Counted from the first letter of the stretch, positions 25,481 through 34,393 are shown. The stretch: 64,000 nt of DNA from Allobogoriella deserti (GCF_042680605.1 NZ_JBHUEE010000005.1:186001-250000); one strand, 5' to 3'. Numbers and translations are program-made. The notes: generated by a model not told the origin, from the letters alone.

Positions 25481-26457
25481 GTGGTCATCTCCTGCTCCGG
25501 ATCGACCACCGGGGTGCCGTAGACGTGGAACTCCGGGGGGATCCGCGCGCCCCAGCCGGGCTTGGTCGCCCACTCCTCGGCGGTCCATACGTACGGTTCG
25601 GCGTCCGGCGCGAAGACCAGATACCCGCCGTTGGCGACCTCGATCCGGTTCCCGCCCGGCTCACGCGTGTAGAGGTAGAACCCTTGGATAGCCGTGTGCC
25701 GCGACGGCCCGGCCTCGATGTAGATGAGGGCGTCGGCCATGATCTCGGCCGCACGCAGCACCTCCTCGCGGGACTCGACGACGTAGGCCAGGTGGTGCAG
25801 GCGGCCGTGGCCGGACGTGTTCTCCTGCGTGTAGATGAGCTCGTGCCCCTGGATGGAACTGGACATCCAGGCGCCGAGTTCGCCGTCGCCGTCCGGACGC
25901 TCGATGATCTCGTAGGTGCGGAGCCCGAATCCTTCCTCCCAGAACTCACGGCAGACGCGCACGTCCCTCGCCAACAGATTGACGTGGTCCAGATGGTGCA
26001 CGTTGGCGCCGCGACCGGCGTACGCCTGGATGTTGACCGGGATCACCGGGCGCTTGCCCTCGGGGGCGACGTACCGCTCGGTCTCGAAGTAGAGCCGGAA
26101 GGTGTGCCCGTCCGGGTCGTCGAACTCGTACGCGGGGCCTTTGCCGAACTCCTGATCCACCCATCGGCCCCCGTGACCGGCGCTCTCCAGCCACGTCACC
26201 CGCCGGTCGAGAGCCTGCGGACTCGAGGTGCGCCAGGAGATGTACTCCGCGCCGGCCCGGTCCGCGCCGGTGACTTTGACGGTCCAGCGCTCGTAGTCAC
26301 CGTAGGCGCGCAGGTAGGACGAACCGTCCCGCTCCTCGAGGAGGTCCATCCCCAGCAGATCGACGAAGTAGCTGCACGTCGCCTCCGGTGTGGGTGTGAA
26401 CAGCGAGGCGTGCCCGAGGTGAGCCAGCTCGTGCATGGGTTCGGCGGGGGCGGTCAC
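25477..26457 (-). CDS. Type I extradiol ring-cleavage dioxygenase (catechol 2,3-dioxygenase-like)
   Basis: 326 residues with two vicinal-oxygen-chelate domains. Metal ligands: His in GANVHHLDHVNLL, His in GRLHHLAYVVES and Glu in GGNRIEVANGG. The C-terminal active-site segment (SRHTAIQGFYLYTREPGGNRIE) is the extradiol signature. GTG 26457 is preceded by GAAGGAG at 7 bp. It cleaves a catechol-type ring beside one hydroxyl; the ring substituent cannot be told. Unlike HpaD in sequence, so this is a second, separate meta pathway. Upstream lies the repeat and assembly gap. Confidence 0.87.
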   Translation of the reverse strand: MTAPAEPMHELAHLGHASLFTPTPEATCSYFVDLLGMDLLEERDGSSYLRAYGDYERWTVKVTGADRAGAEYISWRTSSPQALDRRVTWLESAGHGGRWVDQEFGKGPAYEFDDPDGHTFRLYFETERYVAPEGKRPVIPVNIQAYAGRGANVHHLDHVNLLARDVRVCREFWEEGFGLRTYEIIERPDGDGELGAWMSSSIQGHELIYTQENTSGHGRLHHLAYVVESREEVLRAAEIMADALIYIEAGPSRHTAIQGFYLYTREPGGNRIEVANGGYLVFAPDAEPYVWTAEEWATKPGWGARIPPEFHVYGTPVVDPEQEMTT

Positions 26458-26486
26458 GTCATGCTCCTTCGGGTTCGGGGATCAGG

Positions 26487-26609
26487 TGTGAGGAGTGGGT
26501 GCAGGAATGACGAGTGGGTGCAGGAATGACGAGTGGGTGCAGGAATGACGAGTGGGTGCAGGAATGACGAGTGGGTGCAGGAATGACGAGTGGGTGCAGG
26601 AATGACGAG
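26487..26609. repeat. 19-bp tandem repeat, locus 2 (six exact units plus one variant, then assembly gap)
   Basis: AATGACGAG recurs at 26506, 26525, 26544, 26563, 26582 and 26601, exactly 19 bp apart, preceded by a variant unit at 26487 (TGTGAGGAG). Consensus unit: AATGACGAGTGGGTGCAGG. It runs into the N block, so the true copy number is unknown and probably larger. Intergenic within the operon, upstream of the dioxygenase gene. Confidence 0.95.
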
Positions 26610-26708
26610 NNNNNNNNNNNNNNNNNNNNNNNNNNNNNNNNNNNNNNNNNNNNNNNNNNNNNNNNNNNNNNNNNNNNNNNNNNNNNNNNNNNNNNNNNNN
26701 NNNNNNNN
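26610..26708. other. Assembly gap (run of N)
   Basis: 99 unknown bases directly abutting the 19-bp tandem repeat, so the gap is most likely a collapsed or unresolved part of the array. No gene can be called across it; apparent open frames here are artefacts of N translation. Confidence 0.98.
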
Positions 26709-26717
26709 GTCGCGATC

Positions 26718-27188
26718 TCAGGTGGGGGCGAGGTGGGGGTTGCGGAAGACCGGGGTGATGATGCGTTCGGCGATCCGCCAGTCCCCGGCGTCGTCGCGAA
26801 CGTAGCTGTCGGTGAAGTCGGCCACCATGAACACCTCGGGCACCGGCACGGCGCCGGGGGTGCTGCCGGGGCTGTCGGTGCCGTCAGTGCCCAGCGCGGT
26901 GTGGGCGGCGAAGGTGTGCCAGCTGCTGCGCCCACGCACCGCTCCGTCCGGCCGCTCCTCCAGGAGCAGGTTCCCCAGGCCGTGCCGAGTGGTGCGCGCG
27001 CCGGTCCGAGCCTCGAACGAGGCGATCACGGAGTCGGCGTCGTGGAACTCCCGGCCGACCGAGACGTAGTGGACGTCGGGCGTCAGGAGCTCGCGCAGCG
27101 CCGCGAAGTCGTGGCTGTCCAGCGCCCAGGCGAACCGGGCGTTGAGGTCCGTGATCGCTGCCCGTACGTGCGCAGGCAGCACGCTCAT
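26718..27188 (-). CDS. SnoaL/NTF2-like small protein
   Basis: 156 residues with the NTF2-like cone fold pattern: an N-terminal helix (AAITDLNARFAWALDSHDFAALRELLTPDVHYV), the FEARTGARTTRHGLGN segment and the C-terminal WRIAERIITPVFRNP strand. Proteins of this type in aromatic catabolism act as isomerases, dehydratases or the small subunit of ring-hydroxylating dioxygenases; no large subunit is seen here. ATG overlaps the FAH stop by 4 bp (ATGA), so it is co-translated. The 3' end is 10 bp from the assembly gap but the stop codon is visible. Confidence 0.72.
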   Translation of the reverse strand: MSVLPAHVRAAITDLNARFAWALDSHDFAALRELLTPDVHYVSVGREFHDADSVIASFEARTGARTTRHGLGNLLLEERPDGAVRGRSSWHTFAAHTALGTDGTDSPGSTPGAVPVPEVFMVADFTDSYVRDDAGDWRIAERIITPVFRNPHLAPT

Positions 27189-28096
27189 CGCCGATGCACC
27201 GGGTTCGACAGCACCCCGATGCCCTCGATGGCGACCTCGATGGTTCCGCCGAGAGTGTTCAGGTCGACGTTCTGTACCGCGCCGCCCTGCGCGGACGCCT
27301 TCAGGGCGGTCCCCATGGCGATGACGTCGCCCGGCTCGAGGGTGAGGTAGCCGGAGGCGAACGCGATGACCTCGGCCACCGAGAACCGCAGGTTGGCGGT
27401 GCTGTCGTCAGTGACCACCCGACCGTCGTGGCTGCAGGTGATCCGCAGCGCGTGCGGGTCGGGGATGTCGCCCGACGTCGTCATCCACGGGCCGAGGGGA
27501 CCGAAGGTGTCGGCGCCCTTGTACCGGGCGGGATAGCTCACCCAGCTCTCGACGTAGCGCACCCCCGCCGGGTCCTCGGCGTCGGGGTGGATGGCGCGGT
27601 AGTGAAAGGTGTCCGTCTGCCGCATCGTCGGCGAGGTGAGGTCGTTGAAGATCGTGTACCCGAGAACGTGATCCGGTGCGTCCGCGACCGCGATATCCGC
27701 ACCGCCGGTGCCGATGACGACGGCGAGCTCGGGCTCGGGGTGGACGCGGCCGTAGGCGTCCTTGAGACGGATCGGCCGGCGGTGACCCACCAGCGCCGAG
27801 GAGGGCTCGGGGAACATCGCCGGCGTGTCCGGCCCCGAGATGATCCGGTCCGGATTCGCGCTGTTGTTCAGCGCCACGCAGAGCACCTTGCCGGGGCGGC
27901 GCACCGGCGGCAGCCACGCCAGGTCGGCGACGGCGATCCGCTCTCCGCGGTCGGCGGCGGTCTCGGCAGCCTGCCGCCAGTCGGGATCTGCGACGAGGTG
28001 GTCCAGGTCCGGGTACGGCAGGACCGCGGCCTGCTCGTCCGCGACTTCGACGACGACGGCGGAGCCGTCCGGGCGTTCCACGGTGCCGAGCTTCAT
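27185..28096 (-). CDS. Fumarylacetoacetate hydrolase-family enzyme
   Basis: 303 residues. Acidic metal ligands in VHPEPELAVVIG and TIFNDLTSPTMRQ, and the TLEPGDVIAMGTALKA loop. It is the standard FAH fold of 2-hydroxymuconate-type hydrolases, hydratases and decarboxylases, acting after extradiol cleavage and the aldehyde dehydrogenase step. ATG 28096 follows AAGGAGG. About 105 bp downstream of ALDH, separated by a hairpin, and coupled to the SnoaL gene. Distinct from the HpaG-RraA protein, so it serves the second meta pathway. Confidence 0.83.
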   Translation of the reverse strand: MKLGTVERPDGSAVVVEVADEQAAVLPYPDLDHLVADPDWRQAAETAADRGERIAVADLAWLPPVRRPGKVLCVALNNSANPDRIISGPDTPAMFPEPSSALVGHRRPIRLKDAYGRVHPEPELAVVIGTGGADIAVADAPDHVLGYTIFNDLTSPTMRQTDTFHYRAIHPDAEDPAGVRYVESWVSYPARYKGADTFGPLGPWMTTSGDIPDPHALRITCSHDGRVVTDDSTANLRFSVAEVIAFASGYLTLEPGDVIAMGTALKASAQGGAVQNVDLNTLGGTIEVAIEGIGVLSNPVHRR

Positions 28097-28129
28097 GGGC
28101 CTCCTTGCCTTTGGTGAGCGGGTGGCGGG

Positions 28130-28175
28130 GGCAAGCCCCCGGTACCGCACGGGGGCTGCGGTCCGAGGGCTTGCC
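28130..28175. terminator. Nested hairpin between ALDH and FAH genes
   Basis: GGCAAGCCC (28130-28138) pairs with GGGCTTGCC (28167-28175), and inside it ACCGCA (28144-28149) pairs with TGCGGT (28157-28162). A second local stem GGGGGC-AA-GCCCCC competes with it. Within the operon, so attenuation or mRNA processing is more likely than full termination. Confidence 0.5.
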
Positions 28176-28200
28176 CGGCCGGGGGAACCACCGGGGGCGG

Positions 28201-29613
28201 TCAGACGGTGATGACCTTGGGAGCGGCGACCGCCTTGAGCCCGTGCACCCCGAACTCGAGGCCGTAGCCGGAGGACTTCAGACCCCCGAAGGGCACCACC
28301 GGGTTGAGCGTGCCGTGCTGGTTGATCCACACCGTTCCGGACTGGATGCGCTCGGCGAGCCGGCGTGCCTGCTCCGGGTCACCCCACACCGACGCGCCGA
28401 GCGCCTGCTCGGAGTTGTTCGCCCGGGCGACGGCGTCCTCGACGTCGGAGTACTTGATGACCGGGACGACCGGTCCGAACTGCTCGGTGTCCACCAGCGG
28501 TGCGCCGTCGTCGATGTCGGCGACGATCGTCGGCCGGTAGAAGTGCGGCCCGAGTTCGGGCGCCGGTTCGCCACCGGTGACGATGCGGGCGCCGCGGCGC
28601 CGGGCGTCCTCGACCAGCTCGGTGACGATCTCGAACTGCTGGGCCGTGGTGAGCGGTCCCAGCGCGCTGTTCTCGTCCGTCCCCGCCCCCAGCGGGGTGG
28701 CCTCGGCGATCCGGGCGAGCTCGGTGACCACGTCGTCGTAGACCGACTCGTGCACGTACAGCCGCTTCAGGGCCGCGCACGTCTGCCCGGTGTTGATGAA
28801 GATGCCCCAGAAGAGCTGCTCGGCGATCGCCGGGACGTCCGTGCCCGGCAGCACGATGCCCGGGTCGTTGCCGCCGAGCTCGAGGGTCAACCGGGCGAGG
28901 TTCTGCGCGGTGCTCTGCACGATGGCCCGCCCGGTCCGGGTCGATCCGGTGAACATCACCTTGTCGACGTCCTCGTGGCCGGCCAGCGCCGCGCCGACCT
29001 CGCGGTCGCCGGAGACGGCGGTGAGCACGCCCTCCGGAAGATGCCGGTTCATCAGTGCCACGACGGCGAGCACGCTCAACGGCGTGTACTCGCTCGGCTT
29101 GGCCACCACGGTGTTGCCCATCCGCAGCGCTGGCGCGATCTGCCAGATCGCGATCAGGGCCGGCCAGTTCCACGGGCTGATCGCCCCGACCACGCCGAGC
29201 GGGTCGTAGTGCAGCTCCGAGCGGGTTCCCTCGGCCTCGAAGAGCACCTCCGGTTCCAGCGGTGTGTCGGCCGCCGAGCGGATCCACACGGCGCAACCGC
29301 CGGCCTCGAACCGTGCGCCGGCGCCGTTGAGCGGCTTGCCCTGCTCGCGGGCGATCACCTGGGCGAGCTCCTCGGCGCGGGCCTCGACCTCCTCGGCGGC
29401 CCGGCGCAGCATCTCGGAGCGGCGTTCGTGGCCGAGCGCGGCCCACGCCGGCTGAGCGGCGCGCGCGGCCCGGACCGCGGCGTCGAGGTCGTCGGTGGTG
29501 TGCACGGGGGCGTATCCGAGCGTCTCGCCGGTGGCGGCGTCCGGGACGGCTCGTCCCTCGGTCTCGGCGACCGTGATCTCCTCGAGCAGGGCGGTCGGTG
29601 TCTGTGTGGTCAT
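28201..29613 (-). CDS. NAD-dependent aldehyde dehydrogenase
   Basis: 470 residues, full-length ALDH. GAISPWNWP, FTGSTRTG, the general base Glu in LTLELGGNDP and the nucleophile Cys in INTGQTCAALKR. In a meta-cleavage operon it most likely oxidises the 2-hydroxymuconic semialdehyde-type ring-opening product to its acid. Oxidation of an aromatic aldehyde from the amine oxidase is an alternative. Starts 15 bp downstream of the TRAP binding protein, GAGGAGACC before the ATG. Confidence 0.85.
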   Translation of the reverse strand: MTTQTPTALLEEITVAETEGRAVPDAATGETLGYAPVHTTDDLDAAVRAARAAQPAWAALGHERRSEMLRRAAEEVEARAEELAQVIAREQGKPLNGAGARFEAGGCAVWIRSAADTPLEPEVLFEAEGTRSELHYDPLGVVGAISPWNWPALIAIWQIAPALRMGNTVVAKPSEYTPLSVLAVVALMNRHLPEGVLTAVSGDREVGAALAGHEDVDKVMFTGSTRTGRAIVQSTAQNLARLTLELGGNDPGIVLPGTDVPAIAEQLFWGIFINTGQTCAALKRLYVHESVYDDVVTELARIAEATPLGAGTDENSALGPLTTAQQFEIVTELVEDARRRGARIVTGGEPAPELGPHFYRPTIVADIDDGAPLVDTEQFGPVVPVIKYSDVEDAVARANNSEQALGASVWGDPEQARRLAERIQSGTVWINQHGTLNPVVPFGGLKSSGYGLEFGVHGLKAVAAPKVITV

Positions 29614-29628
29614 GGCCGGGTCTCCTCG

Positions 29629-30774
29629 TCAGCTGTTCTGGAACTCGTCGATGCAGGCAAGGGTGGCGTCGTCGACGTCGACGGCGTGCTCCTCCAGGCC
29701 TGCGAGATAGTCGTCGAGGACGCCCTGGGCGTTCTCGAGCCCCTGCTCGGTGGCCAGGTCGACCCACGCGTCCTGCAGGGTGTCCCCGGTCTCGTCCTCC
29801 CAGGACGCGGTGACCGATTCGTCCCAGGCGGAGAGCTCCTCGACGTTCTCGGCCTCCATCATGGGCGGGCACTGCTGGGCGGCGGTCTCGTTGAACTCCT
29901 GGGCACCGACGCCCGAGCTGAGCTCGGCGGCCACCTCGTCGACCACCTGCTGGAGGTCCTCGGGCATCGACTCGTAGGCGTCGAGCTGCATCCACATGCC
30001 GAACGAGGAGTATTGTCCGATGCCGGGGTCGGTCCAGTGCGAGAGCACCTCACGCAACTGGTAGTCCACCGGGAAGTCCATGCCCGCAGCCATCGAGTCG
30101 ACGATGCCGCGCTCGACGGCCTCGTACGCCTCGGCCGCCGGGATCGCCTGGATGTTCACGCCCTTGTTCTCGAATAGCTGCTGCATGAGAGGGCCGGAGA
30201 CCCGCATGGAGAGGCCGCTCAGGTCGTCCGGGCCGGAGACCGGTTCGTTGGACCCGATGAGCAGGCGCCCTACCGGCCAGGTGGCCACGTGGTGCAACCC
30301 GTTGGACTCCATCTGCGCCTGGGCGTCCGCGTTGTTCACGTGCAGGTCGTGCAGTGAGTGCATGATCGCCTGCCAGTTCTGCCCGAGGAACGGGATGGAG
30401 ACCACCGACGTCGAGGGGAAGACCTCCGGCGTGTAGTCCGGGATCGTCACGCCGATCTGGGCCCGCCCGTCCCGGACGCACTCGGCGATCTCCGGGGCGT
30501 CGCACAGCGAGTACGCCTCGGTCCGTTCGACGGCGATCCGCCCGTCGCTGCGTTCTTCGAGTTCGTCGAGGAACCAGTCCTGGACGGCGGCGTTCGGGGT
30601 GCTCTCCACGGCCGCGGTGACCAGGGTGAGGGTGACCTCCGGCGAGTCGCCGTCACCGCCGCCGCCTCCGCCGCTGTCGACCACTCCCTCGGAGCAGGCC
30701 GACAGGGCCACCAGCGCTGCGGCGGTGAGCGTGGCGACGGCGACCCGCCGGGTGTTGCTGCGACCATCGAACAT
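29629..30774 (-). CDS. dctP: TRAP transporter solute-binding lipoprotein (DctP family)
   Basis: 381 residues. Lipoprotein signal with lipobox LSAC (Cys about 27) then a Gly-rich linker. DctP-type body with the conserved segment RVSGPLMQQLFENKGVNIQAIPAAEAYEAVERGIVDSMAAG that shapes the carboxylate-binding site. Delivers an organic acid to the DctQM permease. In this operon the ligand is probably an aromatic or ring-cleavage carboxylate (inference). TRAP binding proteins normally are encoded near QM; here all three are present but a 148-bp spacer with a strong hairpin separates P from M. Confidence 0.88.
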   Translation of the reverse strand: MFDGRSNTRRVAVATLTAAALVALSACSEGVVDSGGGGGGDGDSPEVTLTLVTAAVESTPNAAVQDWFLDELEERSDGRIAVERTEAYSLCDAPEIAECVRDGRAQIGVTIPDYTPEVFPSTSVVSIPFLGQNWQAIMHSLHDLHVNNADAQAQMESNGLHHVATWPVGRLLIGSNEPVSGPDDLSGLSMRVSGPLMQQLFENKGVNIQAIPAAEAYEAVERGIVDSMAAGMDFPVDYQLREVLSHWTDPGIGQYSSFGMWMQLDAYESMPEDLQQVVDEVAAELSSGVGAQEFNETAAQQCPPMMEAENVEELSAWDESVTASWEDETGDTLQDAWVDLATEQGLENAQGVLDDYLAGLEEHAVDVDDATLACIDEFQNS

Positions 30775-30805
30775 CGTTGTTCATCCTCTCGGTCAGCGTC
30801 TCTCA

Positions 30806-30841
30806 CGTCGGGCGGGACCGCAGGCGGTCGACCGCCCGACG
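30806..30841. terminator. Strong hairpin between dctM and dctP
   Basis: CGTCGGGCGG (30806-30815) pairs with CCGCCCGACG (30832-30841); inside, GACCG (30816-30820) pairs with CGGTC (30825-30829), loop CAGG, with a 2-base bulge. It lies in the 148-bp spacer upstream of dctP. It may set the ratio of binding protein to permease by processing or attenuation. Confidence 0.55.
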
Positions 30842-30922
30842 CTCACCGACCACGATGCGTCAGCCCCGCCCGCGGTGGTTGTCCACGGGCGCACGATGTG
30901 TGGTCCAGGAACGAAATCCGCG

Positions 30923-32305
30923 CTACGTGCGCACGAGTGAGGGCAGGAAGAGCGTGATCTGCGGGAAGAGGAAGAGCACCGTGGTGGTGAGCAGATCCAT
31001 CACCACCAGCGGCAGCACGCCGCGGAAGACGGTCTCCGAGCGCACGTCCGCGGTGCCCGCGATGACGAAGGTGATGATGCCGACCGGCGGCGTGACCATC
31101 CCGATCTCGATGAGCTTGACGATCATGATCCCGAGCCAGATGGTGTCGAACCCGAGCTCGGTGGCGATCGGCACGAGGATCGGGACCGACAGGATGAGGA
31201 TGGACATCGACTCCAGAAACATCCCCAGCGGCACCAGGCAGATGAGCAGCAACGCCATCGTCAGCATCGGGGGCATCGGCAGGCCGGTGACCCACTCGGT
31301 CACGGTGTTGGTCACGCCGGCGGTGACGAGGAACGCGGAGAGGATGCCCGAGCCGATGACGATGAAGAAGACCATCGACGTCGTCTGTGCGGTGTCGAGC
31401 AGGGAGTCGCGGAAGGCGCGGTAGATGTGCGCGAGTCCTTCGCGCCGGTTCTCGACGACGAGGATCACCAGTCCGGCCAGGGCCCCCACGGCGGCGCCCT
31501 CGGTCGAGGTGAAGACGCCGGAGTACATCCCGCCCATGACGATGAGGAAGAGGATCGCCACGTGCACGAGCCCGCGCCACGGCAGGGAGGCGATCGAGGT
31601 GCCGCCGCCGGTGCGGGCACGCAGCTCCGCCTGGGCATCCTCGACGGCTGCGGACAGGTCCCCGGTTCCGCCCGATGTCCGGGCGAGCTCCCGGCGGATC
31701 ATCCGCTGGCCGACGATCATGATGTAGGCGATGTACCCGGCCGCCGCGAGGAGCCCGGGGATGATGCCGGCGGCGAGGACGCGGGCCACGGACTGGCTCG
31801 ACAGCACGGCGTAGAGCACGAGGAACGTGCTCGGTGGGATCATCACGCCCAAGGTGCCGGCAATGGCCACGATCCCGGTGGCCAGGGAGGCCGGGAAGCC
31901 GGAGCGACGCATCTGGCCGACGGCGAGCTTGGACATCGTGGCGGCGGTGCCGATGGAGGAGCCGGAGACCGCCGAGAAGCCGGCGCACGCCATGACGGTG
32001 GCCACGCCCAGGCCGCCGGGTGCCCGCCGGACGAAGTGGTTCGCGACGGTGAAGACGTTGACGGCGACGTTGGCCCGCACGGCGAACATCCCCATGAGGA
32101 TGAACATCGGGATGATCGTCAGGGTGAAGCTGGCGGAGGAGGTGAACGGCACCGACGCGAGCGTGTTGGTGCCGTAGTCGAAGCCGCGGAGCAGCACCAG
32201 GCCGATGCCGCCGGACAGGCCGAGGGCGAGGGCCACCGGCATCCGGACGGCCAGCAGGATGAGCAGCAGCGCCAGGACGAGCAGGACGACGTGATAGATC
32301 TGCAT
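30923..32305 (-). CDS. dctM: TRAP transporter large permease subunit
   Basis: 460 residues with about 12-13 membrane segments. DctM hallmarks: TSSASFTLTIIPMFILMGMFA near the N-terminus, GLGVATVMACAGFSAVSGSSIGTAATM, and FLESMSILILSVPILVPI with VTPPVGI near the C-terminus. Forms the Na-driven transport pore with DctQ. ATG 32305 (MQIYHVVLL) gives the correct first helix. It follows dctQ after 10 bp. Confidence 0.9.
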   Translation of the reverse strand: MQIYHVVLLVLALLLILLAVRMPVALALGLSGGIGLVLLRGFDYGTNTLASVPFTSSASFTLTIIPMFILMGMFAVRANVAVNVFTVANHFVRRAPGGLGVATVMACAGFSAVSGSSIGTAATMSKLAVGQMRRSGFPASLATGIVAIAGTLGVMIPPSTFLVLYAVLSSQSVARVLAAGIIPGLLAAAGYIAYIMIVGQRMIRRELARTSGGTGDLSAAVEDAQAELRARTGGGTSIASLPWRGLVHVAILFLIVMGGMYSGVFTSTEGAAVGALAGLVILVVENRREGLAHIYRAFRDSLLDTAQTTSMVFFIVIGSGILSAFLVTAGVTNTVTEWVTGLPMPPMLTMALLLICLVPLGMFLESMSILILSVPILVPIATELGFDTIWLGIMIVKLIEIGMVTPPVGIITFVIAGTADVRSETVFRGVLPLVVMDLLTTTVLFLFPQITLFLPSLVRT

Positions 32306-32315
32306 GCTGCCCCCG

Positions 32316-32870
32316 TCAGGCCGCGCCGCGCGGGTCGGCGCCACCCGCCTCGGTGCGCGGCTGCTCGGCGATGCCCTCCGGCATGATGGTCCGGCCGCGC
32401 AGCGAGCGGATCAGGTTCGCCAGGCATACGAGCAGGAACGCGGTGAAGCCCGCGACGATCGCCCAGCGCAGGGGCCAGAGGGGGAACTGGATCAGCCCCA
32501 TGCGGGACTCGCCGCGACTGGTCGCGTCCAGCGCCCGGATGAACCCGGCGTAGAGCAGCCAGGCGCTGAGAGCGGTGGCGAGGCCCCACACCACGACCTG
32601 CAGGACCGCGTTGGTGCGCCTCGGTAGCCGGTCACTGACGAGGGTGACCGAGACGTGGGCGCCGGACGCACCGGCCCAGGCCAGACCGAAGAAGATGGCC
32701 ACCACGAGTGCTGATTCGGAGATCTCCAGCATGGCAGGGACCGAGGCGTTGGTGAGGTAGCGGGCCGTGACGTCGATGACGATCGCCAGCATGAGCACGA
32801 CGATGGCCAGGGCGCCGATCACCCCCATCACCCGGCCCAGTCCGACGACGAGGCGCTCGAAGCGATCCAT
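32316..32870 (-). CDS. dctQ: TRAP transporter small permease subunit
   Basis: 184 residues with four membrane segments typical of DctQ (GALAIVVLMLAIVIDVTARYL, then SESALVVAIFFGLAWAGASGAHVSVTLV with the conserved short loop). ATG 32870 is preceded by a strong AAGGAGG. Partner of DctM; together with the DctP lipoprotein it makes a complete tripartite system. Confidence 0.87.
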   Translation of the reverse strand: MDRFERLVVGLGRVMGVIGALAIVVLMLAIVIDVTARYLTNASVPAMLEISESALVVAIFFGLAWAGASGAHVSVTLVSDRLPRRTNAVLQVVVWGLATALSAWLLYAGFIRALDATSRGESRMGLIQFPLWPLRWAIVAGFTAFLLVCLANLIRSLRGRTIMPEGIAEQPRTEAGGADPRGAA

Positions 32871-32925
32871 GCGGACCTCCTTTCGCGGCAGCGGTGCCGC
32901 TCGATCGTGCGGGGCAGGTGCAGCG

Positions 32926-33831
32926 CTACTGCTTCTCCCAGTACCGGAACGCTTCGGTGTGGTCGACGTCGCCCAGCGCCTCGAGCGCCTCACCCAGCGC
33001 GGCGGAGACGGCGTCGGCGACCGGGGCGTGGTGGCCCACCGCCTGCTGGAGCGTCTGGGCGATGCGCACGTCCTTGGTCAGCAACGGGAGGGCGAACCCG
33101 GTCGCGTACCGGCCCTCCACGATGTGCGGGCCGAACACCACGCTGCTGGAGAAGGTCTGGCCGGTCGAGTCGTTGAGCACGTCGATCATGACCTGCGGAT
33201 CGAGACCGAACCGTGCGCCGGCGGTCAGCGCCTCCGCGGTCGCGGTGAACGCGGCGCCGGCGACGAAGTTGTTCAGCGCCTTCATGGCGTGGCCGGTGCC
33301 GAGCTTGCCGGTGCGGTAGATGCTGCGGCTCATCGTCTCGACGACGGGTACGGCCCGCTCGGCGGCGGCGTCGTCGTCCGCACCGAGCATGATCGCCAGC
33401 GTGCCCTCCGCGGCGCGTTCCTTGGCGCCGGAGACCGGGGCGTCCACGAGGGCGACCCCGTGGCGGGCGAGCACCTGGCCGGTCTCGACCGTCTCGGTCG
33501 GGTCCGAGGAGGACATGTCGACCACGACGGCGCCCGGCCGCAGCGGAAGACGCAGCTCCGTCCCGTCGAGCAGCACCGACCGGACGATCGCGCTGGTGGG
33601 CAGCATGGTGACGACGACGTCGCACCCGGCGAGGTCGCCTGGGTCGGTCGCCGCGGTGGCGGGCCCGCCGCCGGGCACCTCGGCGAGCTCGGCGGCGATC
33701 CTCGCCGTGCGGTCCGGATCGGCATCGTGGACAACGACGGCATAGCCGGCGCGGACCACGTTGGTGACCATCGGTGTGCCCATGGTGCCGAGGCCGACGA
33801 AGCCGACGCGGTCGCCGCCGGCCGTGTCCAT
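32926..33831 (-). CDS. Beta-hydroxyacid dehydrogenase (3-hydroxyisobutyrate dehydrogenase/tartronate semialdehyde reductase family)
   Basis: 301 residues. N-terminal Rossmann motif VGFVGLGTMGTPM, substrate loop VDAPVSGAKERAAEGTLAIMLG, and the catalytic Lys region in GHAMKALNNFVAGAAF. It reversibly oxidises a beta-hydroxy acid with NAD(P). ATG 33831 has GGAGGGAG just upstream and gives the usual N-terminus; the longer ATG at 33867 overlaps the previous gene by 4 bp and cannot be excluded. 55 bp upstream of dctQ, so in the operon. Substrate unknown. Confidence 0.83.
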   Translation of the reverse strand: MDTAGGDRVGFVGLGTMGTPMVTNVVRAGYAVVVHDADPDRTARIAAELAEVPGGGPATAATDPGDLAGCDVVVTMLPTSAIVRSVLLDGTELRLPLRPGAVVVDMSSSDPTETVETGQVLARHGVALVDAPVSGAKERAAEGTLAIMLGADDDAAAERAVPVVETMSRSIYRTGKLGTGHAMKALNNFVAGAAFTATAEALTAGARFGLDPQVMIDVLNDSTGQTFSSSVVFGPHIVEGRYATGFALPLLTKDVRIAQTLQQAVGHHAPVADAVSAALGEALEALGDVDHTEAFRYWEKQ

Positions 33832-33863
33832 GCTGTCTCCCTCCAGCCCGGGCTCGGGTCCGC

Positions 33864-34277
33864 TCATCGTGTCGACTCACCGTCCAGCTCGGGTGAGACC
33901 TTCCTCTCCGCGAAAACCTCCTCGAGTATCCGCAGCCCTTCGTTGGCGCTGGGGATGCCGCAGTACAGCACCGCGTGCAGCGCGATCTCCCGGAGTTCGA
34001 CGGGGGAGACGCCGTTGGCGAGCGCCCCGCGTGCGTGCACGCCCATCTCGTGTGTCTTGCCGGTGGCGACGAGCATGGCGAAGGTGATCTTGCTGCGGTC
34101 GGTCACGCTCAGACCGGGGCGCTGCCAGATGTCGCCGAAGCACGTGCGGGTCACGTAGTCCTGGAGCTTGTCGTTCAGGTCGCTGGTGTGCTCCACCTGG
34201 TCCTCGGCGCCGGCGGATCCGAACATGTGCCGCCGCTGCTTGATCCCGGTCTCGTACAGCTCGTCGTGGATCACCAC
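33864..34277 (-). CDS. 4-carboxymuconolactone decarboxylase-like protein
   Basis: 137 residues, the size of PcaC. CMD fold with CFGDIWQRPGLSVTDRSKITFAMLVATGKTHEMGVHARGALANGVSPVELREIALHAVLYCGIP, which fits PcaC-type proteins well. It may decarboxylate or isomerise a lactone/dienoate intermediate. First gene of the operon downstream of AraC. GTG at 34277 (or 34274) with AAGGGGA upstream; no better start is seen. A true pcaC role is doubtful because the beta-ketoadipate genes are absent nearby. Confidence 0.8.
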   Translation of the reverse strand: MVIHDELYETGIKQRRHMFGSAGAEDQVEHTSDLNDKLQDYVTRTCFGDIWQRPGLSVTDRSKITFAMLVATGKTHEMGVHARGALANGVSPVELREIALHAVLYCGIPSANEGLRILEEVFAERKVSPELDGESTR

Positions 34278-34393
34278 GCTCGTTCCCCTTCGACGGATGG
34301 TGCGTCCGGTGGCTGCGCCACGGTCCGCGGGCGGCCTCGACGCCGGCCCACGGTCAGTGTGTCCGGGCGGACGGCGGCCGGTCTTGTCCGAAA

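Noticed and set aside
26487..26708. Possible CRISPR array
   Set aside because: Unit repeats without unique spacers, 19-bp period, no cas genes; simple tandem repeat.
26571..26805. ORFs crossing the N run
   Set aside because: Translation of unknown bases only; no start or coding signal.
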